Of a DNA stretch of 64,000 nucleotides, positions 55,101-64,000 are shown one piece after another. This DNA comes from Sphaerulina vaccinii (Eukaryota > Ascomycota > Dothideomycetes > Mycosphaerellales > Mycosphaerellaceae). The number at the start of each line of letters is the position of its first letter. Position 1 is the stretch's first letter. Under the pieces are notes generated by a model that saw only the letters and a list, made by a program, of their open reading frames with translations, did not search any database and had not been told where the DNA came from. Made by a program: the position numbers and the translations under genes. The stretch lies in NCBI GenBank assembly GCA_022570795.1, contig JAKUDP010000008.1, positions 1,860,001 to 1,924,000 of the forward strand, given 5' to 3'.

Positions 55101-55447
55101 CTAGCTGTCTGAATGGACACGGGCAATCGGTACAGCCTCGAGCTCGAACACAGTGGTGCGATTCTGGCTACCTGATAGAAACATGTGCGGATTCGAGTGA
55201 GGAGGCCATTGTTGGTTCTTGTAGGATGTGGTGGTTCGTATCTGAATCGTGGCAGAAGCGATAGACTCGTCGACGAAGGGTGTGGGACGGAGTCTAAGCG
55301 AGAGCAAGTCAGCACTTTGCGAACCAGAAGGCAAAAAGGCAGACACGGACTTCGATTGTGATGCATAATTGCAAACCAAAGGGCAGCAAGGCCAATTAGG
55401 ATTGCGATCGTGCCGAAGGCTACTTGAGTAACAGTGTCCTGGTCCAT
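55101..55447 (-). CDS. Possible small membrane protein, two exons
   Basis: From the ATG at 55447 the frame encodes MDQDTVTQVAFGTIAILIGL and a continuing hydrophobic segment (AALWFAIMHH), a clear N-terminal membrane helix. A GT-AG intron near 55312-55369 seems present (ending TCTCGCTTAG). Downstream, two frames compete: one with SIASATIQIRTTTSYKNQQW, ending ARVHSDS at 55101, and one ending at 55073. The first looks more protein-like, but the splice phase favours the second. The family is unrecognised and the exact model is unresolved. Confidence 0.35.
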
Positions 55448-56586
55448 AGTAGTCGTTGGCAAGTAGTCACGTCCTGGCAATGTTTCCTGAACGACGATTT
55501 GGAGAACTCGATACCGAGCTCAGATGGAGCAATCGAAAATGTATGAATCGGAAGACTTGCGAAGCTGCTACAACATCGAGAAGAAGGAGTGGTCCGCAGG
55601 TTTAAATAGTAAACAACAATCGCAGGTGGAAAGGATGTGAGAGCAGGATGCTGCAAGAAGCAAGCGCTGACGCAGGGCCAGCTTGCCCCAACACGTGAAG
55701 GCAAGAGGTGGTTCGCACCATGTCCACAGTGTGCCGTCGCGGCCTCATGCTCCGAAAGCCACCTTGTTCGTTGCCATCGATAGCTTTCTGATGTTCTCGA
55801 GGCATACAAACCACATACAAAGCCCCACGGGATGCAAGATCGACTTAAGTGCAGCCTGTGGACTCGCATATCGATAGAAAGCCCTTGACCAAAAGGTTTA
55901 ATTGGTCGACTCGAGCACTACGTTGGTCAGTATGCCCGTGCGTTTGATATGTTCGGGGAAGCATCCAGATGTTCTGATCGTGCATGGCGAATTGCTCAAC
56001 TAGCCCAACTGCGCCTCAAGTACAGTAGCTCACACAGCCCCAGAGGACCCAGCACTCTTCCTGCCTCACGTGGCGGGACGACTGACATGATATAGCATCC
56101 CCAAGCGTTCGTGCCCTTGCTATGACCACTGGAGTGAACGACGATGAACGCTTCTTCTGATTCAGTCTCAATGCCCTCCGGAAATTTCGGGCGACCTGCC
56201 CACAGGGTCCTGGATGTGACGGCTTGAAGCCGAATCTTGAAGGGCTGCCATTGTGACAAGCTAAAGATACTGGCGCTGAGCATCTCGCTGCAGGTTAGAT
56301 GCCGGAATATCAAACCAGCTGGCACTGTGCACATCCATGACACCCAGTGTCTCCATTCAGTTTCTTGAATTCGAAATTAGGCTGTTCGCGACGAGCTGAG
56401 CGCAGAGGTCGCCAGGTTCCAGAGAGCATGCACGAGCAGTCTCGCGAGACCACGGCTCACTATGATGCCACACTCAAACTCGCGGCGCAGAGATAATTGT
56501 TTTAGTACTCAGAGAGCTTCTGATGTTTGTGTAGTGTGGATGAGTTTGGCCATGTCTGATATCAGCAACAACCAGAAGATACTCCC
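55448..56586. other. Intergenic with repeat relic, no supported gene
   Basis: The minus frame at 55996-56343 (115 codons) is the longest and has no recognised motif. The dispersed repeat copy 2 lies at 56379-56514. Confidence 0.4.
56379..56514 (+). repeat. Dispersed repeat relic, copy 2
   Basis: This matches 13196-13335 on the same strand, about 43 kb away, with the core CTCAAACTCGCGGCGCA conserved. The differences I could line up are mostly transitions. Confidence 0.65.
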
Positions 56587-58792
56587 TTACTGCTTTGTCA
56601 CTGGCACGTCCTTATTCTCTTTCACCTCCTTCCCACTCTTGCCTTCCTCCTCAGGCTCCCCCTCAATGAAAGCCATCTCCTGCGCAGACCACAACTCCGC
56701 ATAGATCCCATCTCTATCCACCAACTTCTCATGCGTCCCCTGTTCCGCAACCTGTCCACCCTTCAACACAATGATAACATCACTATCATAGATCGTCCTC
56801 AATCGATGCGCAATAAACACACTAGTCCTCTTCTTCTCAACAAGAACATCTCGAATGTTCCTCAAAAGTTCCGCCTCAGTATGTGTATCCAGTGCGCTGG
56901 TAGCTTCATCGAAGAATAACAAAGGAGGATCCTTCAAGATCAAACGACTGACGGCGAGACGTTGCTTCTCGCCTCCAGAAATCATCATGCCTCGTTCGCC
57001 GACCATGGTCTTGTAGCCATCGGGAAGAGATTCGATAATGGAGTGGATCTTGGCACGTTTGGCTGCTGCTATGACTGCGGTCGAGTCGGCGTTGATGTCT
57101 CCGTAGCGGATGTTGTGCTCGATTGTGTCGTTGAAAAGGGGCGTGTCTTGTGGGACGACACCAATGCTCTTTCTCAGAGACTCAATTTGGACTTCTCGGA
57201 TGTCTTGGCCATCGATTGTGATGCGGCCGGACTGTACGTCGTAGAAGCGGAAGAGGAGACGTAGGATTGTCGACTTGCCGCAACCGGATGGTCCGACAAT
57301 GGCGACTTTCTTGCCCGCAGGAATGGTGAGGTTAAGGTTCTGCAGGATTGGGCGATCCGGGCGATATCCGAAGGAAACGTTCTCGAATTTGATCTCGCCG
57401 CCCTTGTTGAGGACGAGAGGTGGAGCGTTCTTGGGCTCTTTGATGGCGACATTGACCTTCTGCAGGTTGAACAGGGTCTCCATATCGAGGAGAGACTGTC
57501 GAAGCTCGCGGTAGACACTTCCGAGGAAGTTCAGAGGCACCGACAGCTGGAAGACGAGCTGGTTGATCATGACCAGATCGCCAATCGTGAGGCTGCCGGA
57601 TGCCACGCCTTGGGCGCCCATGTACATCATACCAGTCAGAGCGGTGGAGAATATGAGGTTCTGACCGCTGTTGAGGTAAGCGAGTGAGGTTGCGACCTTG
57701 ATGCTAGCATCTTGGTAGTTCTTCAATGCCGAGTCATATCGCTTTGCTTCATATGCCTCGTTGTTGAAGTACTTTACTGCCTCGTAGTTGATCAAGCTGT
57801 CCACTGCGACAGTGGCGCCCTTATTATCTGCTGCGTTAGCTTGCTTGCGAAACTTTGTTCGCCAAGCTGTGGTTGCGATTGTGAACCAGGAGTAGGCAGC
57901 CATCGTGCCCACTGCAACAGCTGCAAACTTCCAGCCATAGTTGTATGTCAAAATCCCTGATACCAAGCTGATCTCAAGTGCTGTGGGAATGATGTGAAAG
58001 ACCATGCTGGTCAGCAGGAAACTGATACCCTTCGTACCTCGATCGATGGCGCGAGTCAGACCGCCAGTCTGTCTTGCTAAATGGAAGTTGAGGTCGAGCT
58101 TCAGCAGATGCTCAAAGACATTGCCGGCCACTTTCCGGATTGCTTTCTGCGAGACTGTCGCGAAGATGGCGTTTCGGAACTCCTGGAAAAGTGCAGCTCC
58201 TATTCTCGTTGCACCGTATGCGAAGATGGATGCTCCTGCTACTGTCATCGCAGTGCCACCCACAGCTGCAAAGTCAATGTTCATAGAATCTATGATGCTT
58301 TTGAAGTAGAATGGAACTTGCACATTCAGGACCTACATTTTGATCAATGCCATGACAGGACAGATGTAGGTGGTGATTGCTGCCCACCTTTGCTGAGATC
58401 AGAAGTCCGACGCTCAGCCCAACTCTGAACTTCGTGCCAAAGTCATTCTTGGGCCAGAGATATTGAGACATATCTTTGATGATAGCCCAGTCTGCCTTTC
58501 GCTGCTCTTTGTTGGAGACAGTCTGCTCTGCGAGAAGAGGATCCTTCCTCTCAGCAAGCTTGGAGGGCTTCTCCGTCCTGACAACACCTGCCGGCCCAAC
58601 CTTCTCTTCGCCAGGCTGTTTTGTCGTAGGCTCCGTCTGTGCGACTCGTGCTCGAGCATCGTCCTTTCTGTGCCGAGGAGTGCTTGCGAATATGCGCTTC
58701 GCGTGCCATGACGCTTGTATATGAAGTGGAAGAGCTGGCCGTCGTGATACTGCAGCAGCAGACGCCCGCAGGCATACTCTGCTGGCCAGCAT
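56587..58792 (-). CDS. ATM1: Mitochondrial ABC transporter ATM1 (iron-sulfur export)
   Basis: Exons 58388-58792 and 56587-58332 join in phase 0 across a 55-nt intron, giving 716 residues. The N-terminus (MLASRVCLRASAAAVSRRPA) is a mitochondrial presequence. The membrane domain contains NFHLARQTGGLTRAIDRGTK and the conserved NYEAVKYFNNE. The nucleotide-binding domain has Walker A VGPSGCGKST, Q-loop VVPQDTPLFNDT, signature MISGGEKQR, Walker B LLFFDEATSALD and the H-loop IAHRLRT. ATM1 sits in the inner membrane and exports a sulfur/glutathione-bound species needed for cytosolic Fe-S assembly and iron sensing. It is divergent from AIM24. Confidence 0.95.
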
Positions 58793-59097
58793 GCTGGCGA
58801 TGTTTCTATTGCTTTTTGCTGATGCCCACCATGAGGCCTGTCCTTTTCGTCCAATCTGCGGTCTGCTGTGATGTTCTGGTCGCGTCGGTCGTGTCTATGT
58901 GCAGTCTATACAAGAGGAAAGAGATCTATGGCGTGTCATGAAGGTGATGTAGAGACCATTGCAGTGGATCGCGTGCTCGAGCGACGTCGGTGAACCTCGT
59001 CGAGTGGCGTCGAATCGCACCGCCACAGCAAGCACTACGCGAGGTTGAGAGCTTCTTCGCTATGAGAGCAAGCCAACTTCACAAACCATCCACAACG
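58793..59097. promoter_or_regulatory. Bidirectional promoter region of ATM1 and AIM24
   Basis: This 305-bp spacer separates two divergent genes for mitochondrial proteins. No specific binding site is claimed. Shared control is plausible from the layout alone. Confidence 0.5.
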
Positions 59098-60334
59098 ATG
59101 CGCCGACGCGCAGTATGCCTCGCCTGTAGGCAGGTCAGACACCAGAGCAGTCTGACGGGGAAGACGAGCAAGCGATATGTCCAGATCAGCGCAACACCTT
59201 CCAGTACACAGCCTACACAGAGCTTAGAGCCAACAAACTCACAGAGTTCAGGTCCTCAGACTGGTATGATCTAGCTTTCCAGAAAGTACTGTAGAATGTG
59301 CGCTGATGGACTGTAGACGCGCGATTCGAAGTATTGGGCACACCTTTTTCCCTCCTCTCAGCATCCATATCCGCATCGCAAACCCTCTACACGCGGAAAG
59401 GCACGTTAGTCGGCTTCAATGGCAAGCCTGAGAATGCAGTGTCCTCGCTTTCCCTCCTGGAGCCTTTCCGGAGAGCAGTTCTTGGGATACCATTCGTGTA
59501 CCAGAAGATTTCTTCAACCACACCCTACACAGCCCTGATTGGCACGAAATCGCCCATCACTTCTCTCGTGGTTGTACATCTGGACGGCAGGCTCGATTGG
59601 ATGGTCGCGCGGAGGAATGCTTTGCTAGCATGGACAGGACACACATTGAGCTTGAAGCCGAAGTGGAACTTGAAGATGAGCATGGCACATTGGGGCAATA
59701 CAACAGTGACTGGGAGAGGGCTACTGGCACTCTCAGGAAAAGGACTGATACACCAGATCTCACTCAAGACTGGCGAGGAGTACGTGGTGCACCCGAGCAA
59801 TGTGATTGCATACAGCATCATGCAGCACGCGCCGCAGCCATATCGGTTCAAGTCGAACAACTTTCGACTACAAATACCGAATCCATTGACCCTACTCCCA
59901 GACACCAGATTCTGGAGGACGATGAGAGAAAGTAACGTGTGGAGGTTCATTAGCGAAACATCGTTCAGAGTCCGCACATGGACGAGAAGGACGATATGGG
60001 GCGACAGAGTAAGTCGTTCTTCCGACCAATGCTGCTTTGATGCTAACAACCACAGCTCTTCCTCCACTTCCACGGACCTTCGACTATCCTCGTCTCGTCG
60101 CGAGGAGCTCGATTAAGCGATGTCATGACGACACAGGACATCAACGAAGTCGCAGATAGCCCAGCAGGCGCCGTACCGTTGGCAATACACGCAAAGTCTG
60201 CAGCAGAGGCAGGTGCGGCAATAGCAACAACAGCACCGACTACGAAGGCAGCGCCAACGACTATGAGCTACGCCAATGTCAGCCAAGGCAACGTTAAATT
60301 TGACGAGGTCAAGACGCCAGAGAAGCAAGCTTAG
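59098..60334 (+). CDS. AIM24: AIM24-like mitochondrial inner-membrane protein
   Basis: Exons 59098-59263, 59317-60008 and 60056-60334 join in phase to give 378 residues; introns are 53 and 47 nt. The N-terminus (MRRRAVCLACRQVRHQSSLT) is a mitochondrial presequence. After the first junction, DARFEVLGTPFSLLSASISA, then LYTRKGTLVGFNGK, is the start of the AIM24 (TerD/AIM24-like beta-sandwich) domain. Later segments include ALIGTKSPITSLVVVHLDG, then GLLALSGKGLIHQISL, and LFLHFHGPSTILVSSRGARL. Yeast AIM24 supports respiratory-chain assembly and cristae structure with MICOS. The start at 59098 is preferred; ATG 59062 in frame would add 12 residues. Confidence 0.92.
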
Positions 60335-61234
60335 ATACCCATCTGCGAGGTCACTTGAGAGACAAACAGCTCTCATCTCCGTATGTACCAAAAGACAAAT
60401 GAAGATGTACAAATACCGCAGCTCATCAGCAATTCGGAGCATGTTATTGAGTGCCATCAGCATTTGGTTCGTGAGCAAAGAAAGCTCTCAGTCATGTCCT
60501 CGCGCCTTGCCACTTCGGGAAGCTGTCATGGCTTAGTGGGAGGAAGAAAGGATCGGCAATCTGCACCTTCAACTTCAGCTTGCACACCGCGATTCGACAC
60601 GCCCACAAAAGCAAACTCATGGCAACGATGCACTGCCAATGCAATGATGACCGCAATTCTGCTCATATCACAACACTGAGCACCTCGCAGATGCAGCTCC
60701 GCGCAAGCTACAGAACAAAATCTGGCACCGACTCCCCGAGGAGTGGCAAGAAATGCCCACGGGGAACACAACTGAATCCACATATCTGAGTTCTTCACGC
60801 TCCTGATCCACTTGCCAGCTACAAACCCAATGTCTGGATCTCAAGATCTCGGTTTGTGAGCTGTTTTGAGTAGCATGTGAAAGCGTTGAGGCCACGCGAC
60901 TGGCGCGCCAGTTAGCGGATAAGAGGCGCTGCCGTGCTGCTACACCGCTCGAGGCTAGCTTCATGCAGCAAAAACAGCAACACCTCAACCACGTCTACCA
61001 TCTGAAGATGTGATCCGGTGGCAAGTCAGATTGCGGCTCTGTGCAGCGTGGTGGAAGTGCTGGCTGGTCCACACTTGAAGGTCCCAGCTCCGCGTGTTCT
61101 TCGAGAGCCACTTCTCAGACCTCACCTCTGGAGTATCGTCTCTTTGCAAGAACGATCTCACTTCTTACATCTTGCGTCAAGTCCCTCGCTTTCCTCATAC
61201 ACTCTATACTCATCTTTCGCTCATCTTGAACAAC
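60335..61234. other. Intergenic, no gene seen
   Basis: About 900 bp between two plus-strand genes. The minus-strand frames at 60526-60798 and 60668-60988 are not supported. The last 150 bp are pyrimidine-rich, typical of a fungal core promoter. Confidence 0.45.
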
Positions 61235-62326
61235 ATGGCGCCAGCAGCATTGACACCACCAAATGAGAGGGCTGAAGACCTCACCAATGAGCAGTCCCTC
61301 GATGTGTCCAACATGGGCACGACCAGAAAGATTATATGCTTCTCTGGTGCGCATTCTGGGAAAAGCTGACCTCATCATCGTCGCTAACTTCTGACAAAGA
61401 CTTCGACGGCACCATTTTCATGCAAGACACTGGACACATCCTCTTCAACGCCCACGGTTGCGGCTCGGAAAGACGTGCTGAGCTCGAAGAACAAATCAAG
61501 AGTGGCGAACGCAGCTTCAGAGATGTCTCCGAAGAGATGTGGGGCTCCCTCGACGTTCCATTCGACGATGGCTTCAAGGCGCTTGAGAAAGAACTTGTCG
61601 TAGACCCAGGCTTCAAGCAGTTCCATGCATTCTGCACTAACAATAACATTCCCTTCAACGTCATCTCTGCAGGCCTTAAGCCCGTGCTGCGAAGAGTCCT
61701 GGACCACTTCCTTGGCGAGGAGCAGAGCAGTGGTATCGATATTGTTGCCAACGAGGCAGAGATCGATGCTGAGGGTCATGCTTGGAAGCCAATTTGGAGA
61801 CACGAAACTTCCTTGGGTCACGACAAGGCTCTGTCTATTGACGAATACAAGGAACGTGCCAAGCTTGAAAGCGACGATGGCACGATTCCAATGGTAGGCA
61901 AATAGCAGGCCCACGCAGCGATCGCAACACAAACTGATACTCAAGTCACAGATCGTCTTCATCGGCGACGGCATCTCAGACCTCGCAGCAGCCGGCCAAT
62001 CCGACGTCCTCTTCGCCCGCCGCGGTCTCGCCCTCGAAGAACACTGCATTAAGAACAACATCGAACACATCCCATACGACAGCTTCGCCGAAATCCAGCG
62101 CGAAGTGGCCAAAATCGCTAAACTCGACCAAGCTAAGACGAAGGGCGAGGGTTTGCCGGTCAAGTTTAATCCTAGAGCCAATCTTTGGAGGAAGATGTCG
62201 AGCAAGCATGCTGTTCCGACTTTTAAGGCTATGACTCCTAGTGTTGAGGAGAGAGCGTTTTTGTGGCCTGAGACTTTCACGCAGCCGAAATCGTCGAATG
62301 CGAAGACTGTTGCTGTTGCTGTTTGA
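61235..62326 (+). CDS. HAD-superfamily phosphatase
   Basis: Exons 61235-61346, 61400-61893 and 61952-62326 give 326 residues. The first intron interrupts the catalytic motif: the splice creates ICFSDFDGTIF, the DxDGT nucleophile motif of HAD enzymes. Motif II is FNVISAGLKP, and motif IV is FIGDGISDLAAAGQSD. The cap region (HGCGSERRAELEEQIKSGER) resembles the phosphoserine phosphatase/MtnX-type subgroup. The substrate is probably a small phosphorylated metabolite. There is no targeting signal. The opposite strand has a long antisense frame (61384-62280) that is a by-product of codon bias. It is convergent with the CorA-like gene. Confidence 0.88.
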
Positions 62327-62425
62327 GGTTGGGAGATTTTGATGAGGTTATGATGGTGATGGAGTGACGGTATATGCTTATATACAGAATAGACTGCTCA
62401 ATATGTCCTGCCTTCTTGTGCAACG

Positions 62426-63974
62426 CTATGCAGCACTGACCTTACTCGCAGTAGTCTTCTTCTTCTCACGCGCTTGAATGCTAAACACCCCTTTGATATG
62501 TTCCTGTACATTCAGAAAGTTCACAACGATCAATGCAGCAAACGTCAACGGCAAAGCTATGATGAAGAACACCCAATACGTCTTTCTCAGGCTCGCGACA
62601 TCGGACGTCATGCTGAAGAACGACGTAAGGAATGACAGAGGCACGAACACCGTAGCCAGCCACGTAAGCTTAGCGAGCTTATTACTCTGATTGATAGCCA
62701 GTCGACTCTCCTCAATCGAAATGCTAGTAGTAGCCACAGCGACAAGTCTCCCGATCCTCGCTTCTGCACTCTCCATTTGCTCTAAGATGGACTGGAAGTC
62801 CTGCAACAGAGCCTTCGTCCCCACATCCTCATCAGTTGATGAAGGAGGTTGATTGATCGTAGCAGTCTTGCCGAAAAGAGCGTCAATGCTTTCGCGCAAC
62901 ATTGCGCGATATTGCGGGACGTGGCGACGCCAGAAATGTAGCTTTTGTAGACTTTCATCGAGACCACCTTTCGAAGGCCTGAATCCTGGCTTTTCCAGTT
63001 CCCAGTCAATCTGTCCAAGTCGTGCTCCGATGTATTTCAGCAAGGACGACCACTCCGCCAGAAGGATTCGAAACAAAGGGATGCCCCAGGGCTTTTACAG
63101 GTTTTCCTTCAGTGAGGTTCACAACTTCGTCTTCGGGTAGGTGCAAGGCAGCATAGACTGCCTCGTCGAATAGTGAATGGCCAGCAGGTGGTAGATCCTT
63201 CTGCTCTACCGAAGCACCAACTTCCGGGCATGGGATATGATTACGGCGACCTCCCCACAGAGAGTAGCCTTCTCTGATTGTGGGGTCAACTAGCAACACA
63301 CCAACCGTGCATTCGTCTGGGCTTGTCTTTGGGCGAATCCATAGTGAAGTCTTTGACCTGATCATGGCCACGATAGCATTCTTATCGTCTAGGCCTTTTT
63401 TCCTATTCTTATCACGGGCAAGGCGTCTCAGGACATTGAAGTCGCCAGCTTCAAATCTCGCTTCTTGAAATGATGACAGATTATCGAAGTACCAGGGTCG
63501 AGCGTATAGCATGGAGAAGTGAGAGGCTCGTCGGTTGCCAGAGGGAAGCCTGGGCAGCTCGTACCAGCGATCTCGAGTGTTGCACCATAGGTAGACGCAC
63601 AGATGAGAGCGAAAGAAGCATGGCTCGATCTTGTAAGTGGAGCCAAGCGCTTCAACCACGTCTCTTGACAGGTCCTCCACGATCAGAAGTCGGGCTTTCA
63701 CCCCTGCAATGCTCGACTCCGAGCGTTGTAGCCAGGTGCGCAAGGATTCGATCGTGTGAAACGAGGACGAGCTCGATACCTTGCTGTCATGATAGTCCAC
63801 AACGCAGACATTCGTCCTCGACGCTCGTTCTGCGCGAATGTCTTGATGAGGAGCAATGTATCTCCATTTTGTGGGATCACAGGATACCTCCATCCAGTCT
63901 GCCAAGTATGAAAGCTGTGGCAGCAGCTGAGCAGCTGTCTTCACATGCCTCAAGTATGGCATCGAACTGTACAT
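62426..63974 (-). CDS. CorA-like fungal membrane protein with a frameshift at a C4 run
   Basis: The frame starting at the ATG at 63974 (in-frame stop just upstream) continues to about 63087 and would end at 63006. The second part, in the next frame, runs from about 63090 to 62426. Removing one base in the run CCCC at 63084-63087 joins them to about 515 residues with no loss of conserved sequence. Splicing does not explain the join well. The N-terminal domain is soluble (ESLRTWLQRSESSIAGVKAR, then LCVYLWCNTRDRWYEL). The C-terminal part has a coiled-coil region and two membrane helices (WLATVFVPLSFLTSFF, then VFFIIALPLTFAALIVV). The loop after helix 1 lacks the GMN selectivity motif (here FSM), so ion transport is doubtful. 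Confidence 0.75.
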
Positions 63975-64000
63975 CGTCAGAGTCGTCTATTGCCAGAGTA

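Noticed and set aside
55996..56343. 115-codon minus-strand frame
   Set aside because: No family signature or paralogue, and it borders a repeat relic.
58785..58798. 14-bp perfect palindrome GCCAGCATGCTGGC over the ATM1 start codon
   Set aside because: Too short to be surprising in 64 kb, and explained by coding of the first residues.
61384..62280. 298-codon open frame on the minus strand
   Set aside because: It is antisense to the well-supported HAD phosphatase exons and has no family features; long antisense frames are common opposite GC3-biased fungal genes.
1..64000. tRNA, rRNA, CRISPR or intact transposon
   Set aside because: Scanned by eye for tRNA B-box patterns, long terminal or inverted repeats and transposase/reverse transcriptase motifs; none found. 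A tRNA scan would be decisive.

Overview
The window looks like a chromosomal segment of a filamentous ascomycete, probably a Dothideomycete of the Mycosphaerellaceae type. The evidence is dense genes with 47-60 nt GT-AG introns, intact fungal families (NAD-malic enzyme, ML/TRP-like channel, TM9, BLI-3, siderophore transporter, multicopper oxidase, DPB2, ATM1, AIM24) and several fungus-only families. The clade is inference; no marker gene fixes it. I see no rRNA, tRNA, CRISPR or intact transposon.

Layout. 1-12.4 kb: a HAM1-like protein running off the left edge, mitochondrial malic enzyme, a small membrane protein, an ML/TRP-like channel, a metallophosphoesterase, a ~189 bp tandem duplication and an F-box-like protein. 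12.4-20.9 kb: a gene-poor stretch with a dispersed repeat relic, a large membrane protein of unknown function, then a four-member tandem family of small unknown proteins (16.6-19.5 kb) that all carry an intron at the same place, and a small zinc-ribbon protein. 21-30 kb: a TM9 protein, a 2EXR protein, BLI-3, a LOG-family hydrolase and an MCT-type transporter. 30-45.2 kb: an accessory-flavoured run with a siderophore transporter, a small secreted eight-cysteine protein, a rhodopsin-like fungal membrane protein with a GC-AG intron, an amino-acid permease with a 9-nt microexon, a GNAT acetyltransferase, a GT8 glycosyltransferase, a multicopper oxidase and an O-methyltransferase.

45.2-56.6 kb is the most rearranged part. 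A degenerate pair of small paralogous ORFs precedes DPB2. Between divergently transcribed DPB2 and a NASP/Hif1-like histone chaperone lie six copies of a ~145-168 bp repeat and a decayed HET-type gene. That ~2.3 kb block is flanked by direct copies of a promoter box containing ACGCGTCGCGA. Both flanking genes act in S phase. Further tandem and dispersed repeats and two weak gene candidates follow.

56.6-64 kb: ATM1 and AIM24, two mitochondrial genes, are divergent from a ~305 bp spacer. A HAD phosphatase follows, then a CorA-like membrane protein whose reading frame is broken at a C4 run.

Gene models were built by hand from reading frames and splice sites, and intron phases were checked so that each coding length is a multiple of three. 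No database search was run, so family names rest on remembered motifs.
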